A DNA stretch of 64,000 bases, taken from contig JAWHQI010000013.1 in assembly GCA_033032865.1 (NCBI GenBank), forward strand, positions 8,370,001-8,434,000, written 5' to 3'. The notes beneath the pieces are model-generated. The model saw nothing but the letters and a program-made list of their open reading frames with translations, searched no databases and was not told the DNA's origin. The stretch's first letter is position 1. Every line of letters begins with the position of its first letter. The position numbers were made by a program, and so were the translations under genes. Source of the stretch: Dactylorhiza incarnata (Eukaryota; Streptophyta; Magnoliopsida; Asparagales; Orchidaceae). Positions 9,748-20,160 of the stretch are shown here, piece after piece.

Positions 9748-11470
9748 AACCTTTAGTTTTTGAATAAGTCGTGCTGGGATGACAATAACCCCAGTAGTCA
9801 TCTTTCTTTTCTGCATTTTTATTTCATCTAAACATGTTTAGTTATTAGTATTTTTTTTCAGTTTTCTATTTTCTTTTGTTTCTGCGGAGCTGACCCCTGC
9901 AGGTATCTTTTCTGGATGGCGGATGCTGCGGCTCATTTTAGCTTACACGCCAATCTTCTGGTGTGCTCATTTCTGAACACTGGGTACTCTCTTTCCCTAG
10001 CCTTTTCTGATTTTCATGTCATATATTTTGTAGATTGTTTAGTTTAAGTCTGAGGGAGAGCAGTTTTTGTACCCACTCACGTGCACTCTTGCACAGCATA
10101 CTAGGAGGTGTTATTTATTTTTGTTTTGTTCAGTTTCATTGCACACCACTACACCCACTCGAGCGTGCACTTAGCTGTTGGCACGTCTTGAGCTAAACTC
10201 ATTTCTTTTTGTGTGATTTGGAAAATCATTGTGCTGGCTTAGGATTATGAGGCGGAGTAAAATGTTGACTCCTGTAGTGCTCCTAGTCGAGTGCTCATGT
10301 CTCGTTTAAAATTTGTGTAGATTCAATTTCTTTTTATGCTTTTAGTTTATATTTTTTTTCTATTAGCGTAAATATTGTTTACTACACTCAAAAATTGGTG
10401 AATTCGGTGTGAATCAAACGGTAGCATAGGGATGTGTGTAGACGTTTGTTAGCCTCATATTGCCCGAGTCAGGAGAAAGGATTATCTTTCTCGGTGGCTA
10501 GAACTTGCCCCAAGCGATTCTTGAAGAATGGGTATACGGTTAGTCAATTGCGTGAATGTGATATAGGCCATCATTTTTGCCCGGTTGAGCCTTTGTGCCC
10601 ACTCCTATCGCTTTATCCTTGCCAGCCCAGTTGTGCCTACCCTTCCTTTGATTCAGCCCCACTGTTGTCTCACCAAAGCCTAAATGCCAATCCTGGTCGC
10701 ACACCCAAATCTGAGCTTTAGCTGTTTATTATTTTCATGAGTTGGGTTGTTGATTTGGTGATATGTTTGTGAAGATGTGGATGTGTTTTATTGTTTAGCT
10801 GCTGAAAATGATAAGAAAAGAAAAGAAGAAAATGAGAGAAAGAAAAGAAGTGAAAAGAAAAGAAAAAGATTTGAGCTTTAATGAAAAATTTGTGTACAAA
10901 TATATGTTTGGGAGTAGGCGGTGCACACACCCATGTTGTTAAGTCTAAGTCTAGGGGTGTGGTGCATCCGCGTGTTTTTTTTTGCTACTTGGATAGTGTT
11001 ATGCATTTGCTCATTCGGGTTTTAGTGTCTGAGCCGTCACGTTTATCTTTGTTTACCGCACCTAAACCCAAGCCTCATCTCAAACCTAAAGTCCTATTGA
11101 TTCACGCATTTGAGTCAAACCAGTGTCGTGGAGAGAGTGCGAACGGGCAAGCTTATGGTCACCGAGATTGATGGATTTCAATGGAGTTGTCCCGAGCCCC
11201 GATCTTTGGCAATGCTCGCCTCAGCGTTCAGTTTACTTTCTTCCTATGTACGACCTTATGATTCACCGTGATTCACTTTTTGAGTAAACGTAATATATGT
11301 CTACGCTCCTAGAAAATTATAAACTAATATGTATAATTAGAAATTTTATCTACTATATTTCTACGCACATGAGCGTGCGACTTCGCATGGTACTCCGCTT
11401 GATAATTTCTTCACCAGCTTATGTTTTTCCTGTCCGCGAGAGATGGTTTGCTCGGGACGCGCAAACAGTT
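9748..11470 (+). other. 3' untranslated region of element B
   Basis: No supported gene. Contains the Athila-shared motif CTAGAACTTGCCCCAAGC at 10498-10515 and a purine-only stretch at about 10804-10870. Ends in the polypurine tract. Confidence 0.65.
10804..10870 (+). repeat. Purine-rich GAAAA-type low-complexity tract
   Basis: About 65 bp of almost only A and G (AAAAGAAAAGAAGAAAATGA style) in the 3' untranslated region of element B. Confidence 0.7.
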
Positions 11471-11483
11471 AAGTCTGGGGTTG
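11471..11483 (+). other. Polypurine tract of element B
   Basis: AAGTCTGGGGTTG directly before the 3' LTR. Confidence 0.7.
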
Positions 11484-12980
11484 TGATGAGTCCCAAATAT
11501 ATACACATTTATGGACTCATCTGGGCCGATTTTCTAGTCTATGCACTTCACTTTAGACATGTTTTCACACATATTTGACACTCCATGATAAGTGCACCTC
11601 TAGGCCCGTTTTTGGTGTTATTTCATGTTCTTCATTTTTAGTAGTTTTCATGGATTGTTAAGTGCCACTTTCAGTGGCTGGATTCGTGGTTGTCTTGGAA
11701 CAGGAGTCGTGCGGGTGTTCCCGGTACAATTCTGTACAGGAACACTGCGCACAATCACTGTTTCTATTGCGCACGACCACTGGTCGTGCGCCGCTGATCG
11801 TGTGCACTTAACCCTATTTTTTGAGTTCTGTCTCGGACAGTGCGCATGACCACCAACGATATTGCGCATGACCACCGGTCGTGCGCCGCTGTTCGTGCGC
11901 ACTTAACATCAATTTTATGAGTTCTGTTTCGACCAGTGCGCACGACCACCTACGATAGTGCGCACGACCACCGGTCGTGCGCCACTGGTCCTGCGAACAT
12001 GGTATTTTATAAATTTCTTACATTGCAGGCTCCACCCAGGCAGGCGCACGATCACAGAACTCCAGCGCGCACGACCACTGGTCGTGCGCCAATGACCGTG
12101 CGCACTGTTTATTCCAGCGCCTATAAATATTCCTGCCCGCGATTTAGGTCTGATTCTTTCGCATTTCTTCCGCCGAGCTCCGCCGTTCCGCCCCTTCCGC
12201 AGGTTTTTTGCCCCCTAGGCCTCCTCCATCATCCAAGAGCTTCAAGGAGGAGATTCCACTCATCTTCATCGCCAAGCAAGGAGTTCCTCGCATCGGACGT
12301 GGCCGGATTGTAAAACGCTGGAGAAGACGGGTCCATTGGGAGGTGTGACAGCCCTCCTCTACCCTGGACGATAGTTGGGACCGAGCTAGGACGCGGATTG
12401 ACAACCCGGTGCTTCCTACCGTGAATCTACAATGAGCCTCCGGATTCGGTCGTATCTCTTGCCTTTTTCTCTCTTTGTGTGATGTATTGTTTGTAATCTC
12501 CATATTTTTGATGATGTGTGCTATGAACAATATTGCTTAATGTTAATTTTATTTATTTGGAATCATTTAGTTCATATGTGCTTATTGAGGTGCGCCCCCA
12601 TCTAATTTCCATTCCGCCATCGTGTTCGGTGCCGCACTAGCAATTGCTAGTGGCGTGATTGTCGAAGAGGTGCTTGCGACCCTCATTCCGCTAGCCTACT
12701 CGTCCATCCGCCCCACGAAGTAGTGCGTTCAAGGCCTACGTAGTTTTCCATCCCGCCAAGCGAAGCATTGCATAGCGGCACTGCATAGGAGTAGTTTAAG
12801 TTGTTTTCTTTTATTTTCCACAAACCATCATCCATTGTAACCCCTACCAAGGACTTCGATCTCAAGTCCTTCCTTGAAACCTAACTCCACCTCACTGTGT
12901 TCCTTGAGAGACCGACACTCGGGGATCTTCCCCATTATTATTACTTGCGCGACCGGTGCACTTGCCGAATTATCGCATCA
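11484..12980 (+). repeat. 3' LTR of element B
   Basis: Near-identical to 6798-8294. Its palindrome array spans 11747-12104. Small differences, for example ACGACC versus ATGACC near 11840-11872, fall in the array at CpG sites. Confidence 0.92.
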
Positions 12981-12985
12981 GCAGA

Positions 12986-14653
12986 CACGAAATAAAAAGG
13001 GGTCCTCCCAAAAATAATTTTTTAAGTCCGAAAAGAATTTCTTCTTTTGTTGACTTGAAAAATCTTTTGGTAGGACCCGGGCCACCAAATAGTTTGCCAA
13101 ATCCGCGTACCAAGTGGTGGAAGAAGTCGTTACCTTTACGATGGCGAGGAGGCGTTCTTCAGGGAATTTGACGTCAATTTCGGCCTCCACTAGCGCACCT
13201 GCCGCCGGATTCTCCAACCGTGAGAGGTGGTCGGCCGCAACATTCTCCGCTCCCCTTTTGTCTTGGATCTCCAAATCAAATTCTTGTAGTAGGAGAATCC
13301 ACCTTAGCAGTCGAGGTTTTGCATCTCCTTTTTGTAGTAAATACCGTAGGGCGGAGTGATCTGTAAAAACAATAACTTTTGAAAGCGTTAATATGATCGA
13401 AATTTATCAAACGCAAAAATTATTGCCAAAAATTCCTTTTTCGTTGTTGTATAATTCGCTTGTGTGGATGTTAGCGTTTTGCTTGCGTAATAAATTGGGT
13501 GAAAATGTTTATTCACCCGTTGGCCTAAAACTGCGCCTACAGCAAAATCGCTCGCATCGCACATGATTTCAAACGGAAGGGACCAATTTTGCGCGATTAA
13601 AATAGGAGAATTGATAAGCTCGTTTTTAATTTTATTAAATGCTTTTAAACATTCCTCATCAAGATCAAACGCGGATTCTTTTTCTAAAAGATGAGTTAGC
13701 GGCTTTGTAATTTTTGAAAAATCCTTAATAAATCGGCTATAAAAGCCCGCATGTCCTAGAAAACTTCTAATTGATTTTATATTAGTAGGAGGGGGAAGTT
13801 TTTCTATGACCTCGATCTTGGCTCTATCGACCTCGATCCCCTTATTTGAGATTTTATGCCCAAGGACTAATCCCTCTTGGACCATAAAGTGGCACTTCTC
13901 CCAGTTGAGTGCCAAATTCGTGTCTTCGCAACGTTGAAGAACACGATCAAGATTATTTAAACAATTTTGAAATGAATTGCCAAAAACAGAAAAATCGTCC
14001 ATGAAAATTTCCATGACGTCTTCTACAAGTTCATTAAAAAATGCCAACATACATCGTTGAAATGTAGCCGGCGCATTGCAAAGACCAAACGGCATTCTTC
14101 GATATGCGAAGGTGCCGAACGGACAGGTGAATGTGGTTTTCTCTTGGTCTTCGGGCGCAATTTGGATTTGCAAATATCCTGAAAGACCATCGAGAAAACA
14201 ATAGTGTGAGTGACTGGATAAGCGTTCTAAAATTTGATCAATAAAGGGTAACGGGAAGTGATCCTTTCGGGTAGCATCATTTAATTTTCTGTAATCGATG
14301 CATACACGCCAACCTGTAGCAGTACGGGTCGGGATCAACTCATTATTTTCATTTGTGATTACCGTTATTCCACCCTTTTTAGGCACGACTTGCACTGGGC
14401 TAACCCAAGTGCTATCAGAAATTGGGTAAATAATTCCCGCATCTAATAATTTTATTATTTCGGCCTTAATGACGGATTAAGCCGTCGTTGAGGCTGAATA
14501 GTACTGTGAGAATTATTTTCTAAATTAATTTTGTGCGTGCAAAATGAGGGGTTAATCCCCTTGATGTCAGAAATTTGTCATGCAATTGCATGACGGTGAT
14601 TGTTTAATATTTTAATTAATTCGGAAATTTCCGAATCGTTAAGCGCGAAAGAT
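12986..14653 (-). pseudogene. pol: Athila pol middle part: reverse transcriptase and RNase H
   Basis: The RT domain is readable from about 14395 to 13800: VPKKGGITVI, CIDYRKLNDATRKDHFPLPF, DGLSGYLQIQIAPEDQEKTTF, MPFGLCNAPATFQRCM and an intact FMDD catalytic box near 14000. RNase H begins at CDASDFAVGAVLGQ and runs into PIYYASKTLTSTQANYTTTKKE. A stop/frameshift at about 13388-13400 follows FAFDKFRSY; the expected continuation is in other frames, and [10 protein letters not shown] is at about 13235. The pol N terminus lies at 14653-14396 with a small deletion near 14480. The frame breaks at 12986 (element B) and, upstream, at 14653 (LINE). Copies element RNA into DNA in active relatives; this copy is dead. 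Confidence 0.85.
14640..14653. repeat. LINE target-site duplication, left
   Basis: TAAGCGCGAAAGAT, repeated exactly at 17413-17426. Confidence 0.92.
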
Positions 14654-15366
14654 GTCTGCAAGAGACTAAATGGGTGGGTGAGAAAGCTAAATTTCTAGAT
14701 AATTCAGGTTTTAAATTATGGTACACAGGAAAAAATAAAACAAGAAATGGAGTAGGTATTAATGTAGATACTACTTGGAGGGATGGAGTTGTTGGGGTAA
14801 GCAGAAAAGGTGATAGAATCTTAGCTCTTAAATTAATCGTAGGAAAGGAAACTATTAATGTAATTAGTGCTTATGCGCCACAAGTAGGATTAAATGAAGC
14901 TATTAAAGTACAATTTTGGGAAGAATTAGATGATTTGGTAAGAGAAATCCCACAAAGCGAGAAAATTTTCATTGGAGGAGACTTAAATGGACATGTAGGG
15001 AAGCAAAATACGGATTATACAGATGTTCATGGAGGATTTGGGTATGGAGAAAGAAATGAAGAAGGAAGAACCATTCTAGACTTTGCCATAGCACATGAGC
15101 TAATTGTGACAAATACGTTCTACATAAAGAGGGAAGAACACTTAATTACGTTCAAGAGCGGACAAAATAAGTCACAAATTGACTATTTTATGACTCGCAA
15201 AATGAATAAAAAGATTTGTAAGGATTGCAAAGTCATACCAGGAGAAAGTTTGACAACCCAACATAGGCTAGTGTTGCTGGATGTGCAAATTAAATATAGT
15301 AACTTTAAGAGAAAGACAAAAGTGTTGCCAAAAATTCGGTGGTGGAACTTGATGAAGGAAAAATAG
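14654..15366 (+). pseudogene. LINE apurinic-type endonuclease domain
   Basis: Motifs of APE-like endonucleases follow in order: LQETKWVGEK (14656 on), VISAYAPQVG, FIGGDLNGHVGKQ, GGFGYGERNEEGRTILDFA, SQIDYFMTR and TTQHRLVLLDVQ. These are the metal-binding and catalytic motifs that nick target DNA. The start is lost by 5' truncation and the domain ends at a TAG at about 15364. A frameshift/deletion separates it from the RT part. The GGFGYGxRNxEG signature supports RTE over L1. Confidence 0.85.
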
Positions 15367-15400
15367 GTTGCTTTCAAGGCAGCAGTTATAGAACGACTAG

Positions 15401-17353
15401 TTGATGATCCTTATGTCAAAAGGTCACGCGCCCCCACCAAAAGAATCTTGGGGGTGCGAAAAGGAAGTGCAAGACAAAGTGAGGGCAAAGAGGGTCAGCT
15501 ACAAAACATTATATGCTTGTAGGAATGATGAAAACTTGACAAAGTATAAAGTCGCCAAGAAAGAAGCTAAAAATGCATTAAGTAAAGCAAGAAGTCAAGC
15601 TTATGAAGAATTTTACAAACGACTAGATACCAAAGATGGAGAGCGCGATATATATAAAATTGCTCGAGCTAGAGAGAGGAAGACAAGAGATTTAAGCCAA
15701 ATTAAATGCATAAAAGATGAAACAGATACGGTTTTGACGGATGATGTGGCTATTAAGGAGCGATGGAAAAGATACTTTTATCAACTATACAATGAAGGAA
15801 AAGATAATGAACTGAACTTGGAAGAGTTAAGTAAATCGGAGGAGTATAGAGACATAACTTTTTATCATAAAATTCAAGCATCAGAGATAGATGACGCACT
15901 GAAGAAGATGAAAAATGGAAAGGCGGTTGGACCAGACGATATACCCATTGAAGTATGGAAATGCTTAGGGAGGGAAGGAATTTTGTGGCTTACAAGTTTC
16001 TTCAATTAGATACTGAAGACAAAAAGGATGCCAGACCAATGGAGAGAAAGTATTTTGGTACCTTTGTATAAGAACAAAGGAGATATACAAAATTGTGTCA
16101 ATTACAGGGGAATTAAATTAATGAGTCATACTATGAAACTATGGGAACGAGTAATAGAGAGATGAGTTAGACAAGAGACTAGCATCTCAGAGAATCAATT
16201 TGGATTCATGTCAGGGAGGTCAACCATGGAAGCTATACATCTCTTGAGGAGACTCATTGACAACTATCGGGAAAGACAAAAAGATTTGCATATGTTGTTT
16301 ATCGATCTGGAGAAGGCGTGTGATAGGGTTCCAAGAGAGGTCTTGTGGAGAGTCTTAGAAAAGAAAGGTGTAAATGTATCATACATTGACGTAATCAAAG
16401 ATATGTATACAAATTCAGTGACCAGGGTGAGGACATCTGGAGGATTAACACAGGAATTCCCTATCGATGTTGGCTTACATCAAGGGTCAGCTTTAAGCCC
16501 TTACCTCTTTACCCTTATCTTAGATGAGCTCACCGGACATATCCAGCAAGCAGTACCTTGGTGTTTATTATTTGCAGATGATATTGTTTTGGTCGATGAG
16601 ACGCGCGAGGGTGTAAACGCGAAACTGGAATCTTGGCAGGACACTTTAGAAAAGAAGGGTTTTAGGTTGAGCAGGACAAAGATAGAGTATATTGAGCTTA
16701 AATTTAGTAGTGCAAGAAGGTCAGATGACTCCGTCATTAAATTGGGTGACCAAGATATTTCCCGCAGTGAGTGCTTTAAATATCTGGGATCGATAATTCA
16801 AAAAGATGGAGGTGTAGATAAAGATGTGATTCATAGAATCCAAGCAGGTTGGTTGAAGTGGAGAGGCGCGTCTGGGATCCTATGTGATTGTAAAGTACCA
16901 CTAAAACTTAAAGGCAAGTTTTACCGTACTGCAATTAGGCCTGCAATGCTCTACGGTTCTGAGTGTTGGGCAGTGAATGGTGTACACGAGCAAAAAATAG
17001 GAGTCGCGGAGATGAGAATGCTTAGGTGGATGTGTGGTCACACGAGACTGGATAAAATTAGGAATGAATGTATCAGGGATAAGATAGGAGTGGCGCCAAT
17101 TGTAGAGAAGATGCGAGAAGCTCGTTTAAGATGGTTTGGACATGTACATAGGAGACCATTTGAGGCACCTGTTAGGCGTTGTGAGAGTTTAGTCACTAGA
17201 CATGTTAAACGGGGGAGGGGTAGACCAAAAAAGACTTGGAATGAAACTATAAAGAAAGACATTATGTACTTAGGCATTAATGAGACTATGCTTAAAGATA
17301 GGGCGCAATGGAGACAGAGGATCCATATAGCCGACCCCACTATGGTGGGATAA
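15401..17353 (+). pseudogene. LINE reverse transcriptase domain
   Basis: Connector and RT fingers run to GKAVGPDDIPIEVWKCLG (about 15920-15965). A TAG at about 16007 follows FFN. LVPLYKNKGD and NYRGIKLM come next, then a TGA at about 16163. The frame from 16208 to 17353 is open: QFGFMSGRSTMEAI, FIDLEKACDRVPRE, GLHQGSALSPYLF, the catalytic FADD at 16571-16582, and the C-terminal AMLYGSECWAV and RWFGHVHRR segments. It would make cDNA primed at the nicked target. Two in-frame stops inactivate it. Confidence 0.88.
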
Positions 17354-17365
17354 AGGCTTGAGTGC

Positions 17366-17412
<47 letters not shown>
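17366..17412 (+). repeat. (TTG)n 3' tail of the LINE
   Basis: About 15 TTG units ending at the right target duplication (17413-17426). Confidence 0.9.
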
Positions 17413-17413
<1 letters not shown>

Positions 17414-17426
17414 AAGCGCGAAAGAT

Positions 17427-19051
17427 ATAATCACAGGCAATTTTGAATCTTTTTCTAAAAATATATATTTTTAATGTTCCGGCAATTGTTTTAATTCCAA
17501 ACTCGATGGCTCCTCGTAAGATGTTTTTATTTTAGAAATGTTTAGTTTTACTTCGTCAAATTTGAGCGGCCGAGTTATTTCTTTTAGACAAAATAAATTT
17601 TCAATTTCCGGATTTTCAAATAACGGAGAAATTAATTCAGAAAATGACGTTATTTCCTCTTCAAAATTTGATTCTAAAGTAAAGCAAAAGTCGTCATTAG
17701 AAAAAGAATTTCTCATAGAGTTGTTAATACTAAAAGTTACTTCTTCATCCCCAACTCGTAGGAGAAGTTTGCCGTTACTCACATCAATAATCGCCCGAGA
17801 GGTGGCGAGGAAAGGACGTCCGAGTATAATTGGGACTTCGGCGTCTTCCTCAATGTCTAGGATGACAAAATCTACCGGAAAGATAAATTTGTCAACCTTG
17901 ACAAGCACATCCTCAATCACCCCTATCGGGTATTTGATTGATCTGTCCGCTAGTTGGATGCTTATATTGGTTGGACTTGGGGTGCCCAAACCAAGCTTTT
18001 TAAATAATGAAAATGGCATCAAATTTATACTAGCGCCCAAATCTGCCAAGGCGTGTTTTATTAAGAAATTACCGAACAAGCACGGGATGGAAAACCGTCC
18101 CGGATCGTTTAATTTTTGCGGCAATTTATTGAGAACTATCGCCGAACATTCTGCGTTGAGAGAAACACGCGAAATATCTTCAAGTCTCTTTTTATTTGAT
18201 AATAAATCCTTGAGATATTTTGCGTATTTAGGCATTTGAGAGAGTGCCTCACAAAATGGTACATTGATTTGTATTTGTTTTAAAATATTTATAAATTTTT
18301 TATACTGCTCCTCGTTGCGCTCATTTTGTAATTTAGAAGGATACGGAATAGAAGGCGTTTGAATAATGCGCGGAGCTAAATCAGAAGAATTTAAATGCGG
18401 AGTTGGAGTTGAAACGTTTACCTCAGGCTCGGCCAAATTTGAACTTTTTACCTCCTTTCCGCTGCGGAGGGTTATAGCGTTGGCGATCTCCTGTGGATTG
18501 GGCTCAGTATTGCCCGGTAGAGCTCCCTGCTGGCGTTCGGAAAACATCTTGGCGAGTTGTCCAATCTGATTTTCTAGACTTTTAATAGATCCGAAAAGGT
18601 TACGGATATTGGCATCAGCAGAGGCGACGTATTTGGGGAAGACCTCTTCAAGTGAAGGGGCCTTTGGTTGTTGTGGTGGAGCGAATCCGGGAGAATTCGC
18701 TTGTGGGGCGCGTTGAGCATTATTGGGGTTGCTCCATGAAAAATTTGGGTGGTTCCTTAAACCCGGATTATAACTATTAGGAAGATTATTATTTGGGTTA
18801 TAAGGTGGACGATAGGAGTTCCCCATATAATCAACTTGCTCTTGATTAAAATTATTATTATAATTATAATAATTATTATTATTATAGTTATTGGCCCCGT
18901 TAGTGGCGGAGGAAGCAGACATCTCCGCCATTTGCTTAGTGAGCCATTCTACTTGATATGCTAAATTTGGGGTGCCCTCGACTTCAAAGAGTCCGGTCGG
19001 TTTGTTAGGATGCAACTGTGGCGCATTCCACTGATAAGCATTCATGGCCAT
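17427..19051 (-). pseudogene. gag-pro: Athila gag C-terminal part and aspartic protease
   Basis: Long open frame from the element C junction to a TAA at 17471-17473; 19047-19051 is the GCCAT duplication. The N-terminal part is asparagine/proline-rich, with NAYQWNAPQLHPNKPTGLFE and a Lys-Gln coiled segment. The protease has ALADLGASINLMP with the catalytic aspartate in DLGAS, and VPIILGRPFLATSRAIIDV, the conserved retropepsin glycine block. No CCHC knuckle is seen, as usual for Athila. The TAA breaks a frame that continues (17470-17427) into the pol N terminus before the LINE. The frame joins the gag part at 26964 once element C is removed. Confidence 0.88.
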
Positions 19052-20148
19052 TGTTGGATCGGTCGGCGCCCTTAGAGGGGGGGTGAATAAGGGTTTTCAA
19101 AAACTTCAGATTTTATTTAGAAAAACTTTGGAATATTGCAATATTAAAACAAGAAGACAAGTAAAACAAAAAGAGAGACAAGCTTTATTGATATTAAATA
19201 AGTTTTACAAAACTTGATCTCAATGTCGCTAGAGATCGGAGGCGAATAATAAAAACTCTTTTTCGTCTTCTATACCGACTCGTATCCCCACGAACCGGTT
19301 GGCTTTAGCCGATCTCTCCCCAGATACAGCCTCAAGCCGCTCTAGCCAATCTATCCCCAGAAAGGCCTCGAGCACCCCCTAGACCTAGCCTAGATCTAGT
19401 CGCCAACACGAGGCGAATTTCAGCCCTAAGTCCTACCCCAGACCTAGTCGTCAACACGAGGCGATTTCACTACCGTTTACAGAAAGATATGAAATGAAAA
19501 GACAATAATATAAAAACTCCCTCTATGTGGAACTCTTGGAGAAGTGGACGAAGGCCCACAGAGTATGATCGTAGTCGATGCGGCCTTTCGTCACGATGAT
19601 GACGCGTGTTGAAATCTTCTCCACGGATCTCCTTAAGGCTTTATGGAATTGTGGGAGTATCGCTCTGAAACTTCCTCTCTCTGTTGTGGCACGAAGCTCT
19701 AGAGTTTGGGATTGGAGGAGGATGAAGAATTTAGAGCCAAAGCATCCAATTTATATCCTTTACGCTGCCGCCGGCGCTAGCGCTACCGCCGGCGCTAGCC
19801 CGGATTAGGAAACGTTTTGCGCGGCAGGATCTTCAATCCGCGGCAACATATTGCTCCATGCCTCTTGTGCGCCATGCTACCGCCAGCGCTAGTAGCTAAC
19901 TCCGGGTGCTAGCTCCTTCTAAAAACGATGCCGGAATCGCGCAGATCAACGCTAGCGTCGGGCGCTAGCGCTACCGCCGGCGCTAGTGAGCCTCTTCGAA
20001 TTTTGGCCTCAATTTTGGGGGCAGACATCATGAGTACTCCTTGAGTCATGTAGACTATGCTAACCTGCACACTTGAACACACAAGATCAAATACACATAG
20101 GATTTGTTATTCTCAAACCTAGGAGATGCGGAAGACCATGTTCCAACA
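19052..20148 (-). repeat. 3' LTR of element C
   Basis: About 1097 bp. Palindrome array GCTAGCGC/CCGGCGCTAG at 19765-19990, TATA box at 19757-19749 (minus GGATATAAAT). The G tract after CCTTAGA has 7 G's here and 19 in the other LTR. Confidence 0.93.
19765..19990. repeat. GGCGCTAGC palindrome array, element C 3' LTR
   Basis: Contains GCGCTAGCGC and CTACCGCCGGCGCTAGC units. One 18-bp unit is present twice at 19765-19802 but once in the 5' LTR near 26600, so the two LTRs of one insertion differ in unit number. The array begins about 8 bp from the TATA box. Confidence 0.82.
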
Positions 20149-20160
20149 AACTCCCCCTTT
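20149..20160 (-). other. Polypurine tract of element C
   Basis: Minus-strand AAAAGGGGGAGTT directly before the 3' LTR. Confidence 0.8.

Larger units (their letters stand above)
6798..12980 (+). mobile_element. Element B: non-autonomous Athila-type LTR element, TSD GCAGA
   Basis: LTRs 6798-8294 and 11484-12980 are nearly identical and bounded TGATGAGTCCC...CGCATCA. Flanks 6793-6797 and 12981-12985 are both GCAGA. The PBS TGGCGCCGTTGCCGGGGAA matches the Athila one. The only coding region is a twin zinc-knuckle protein (8510-9747); there is no capsid, protease, RT or integrase. It shares a 3' untranslated motif with the Athila element, so it is probably mobilised by Athila proteins (inference). 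Confidence 0.92.
14654..17412 (+). mobile_element. 5'-truncated RTE-clade LINE
   Basis: Non-LTR element inserted in Athila pol on the opposite strand, flanked by a 14-bp duplication. It begins inside the endonuclease at the LQETKW motif, so the 5' part is missing. It ends in a (TTG)n microsatellite (about 17366-17412) rather than poly(A). RTE-clade LINEs typically end in short tandem repeats. The single EN-RT polyprotein is broken by stops at about 15364, 16007 and 16163. Confidence 0.92.
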
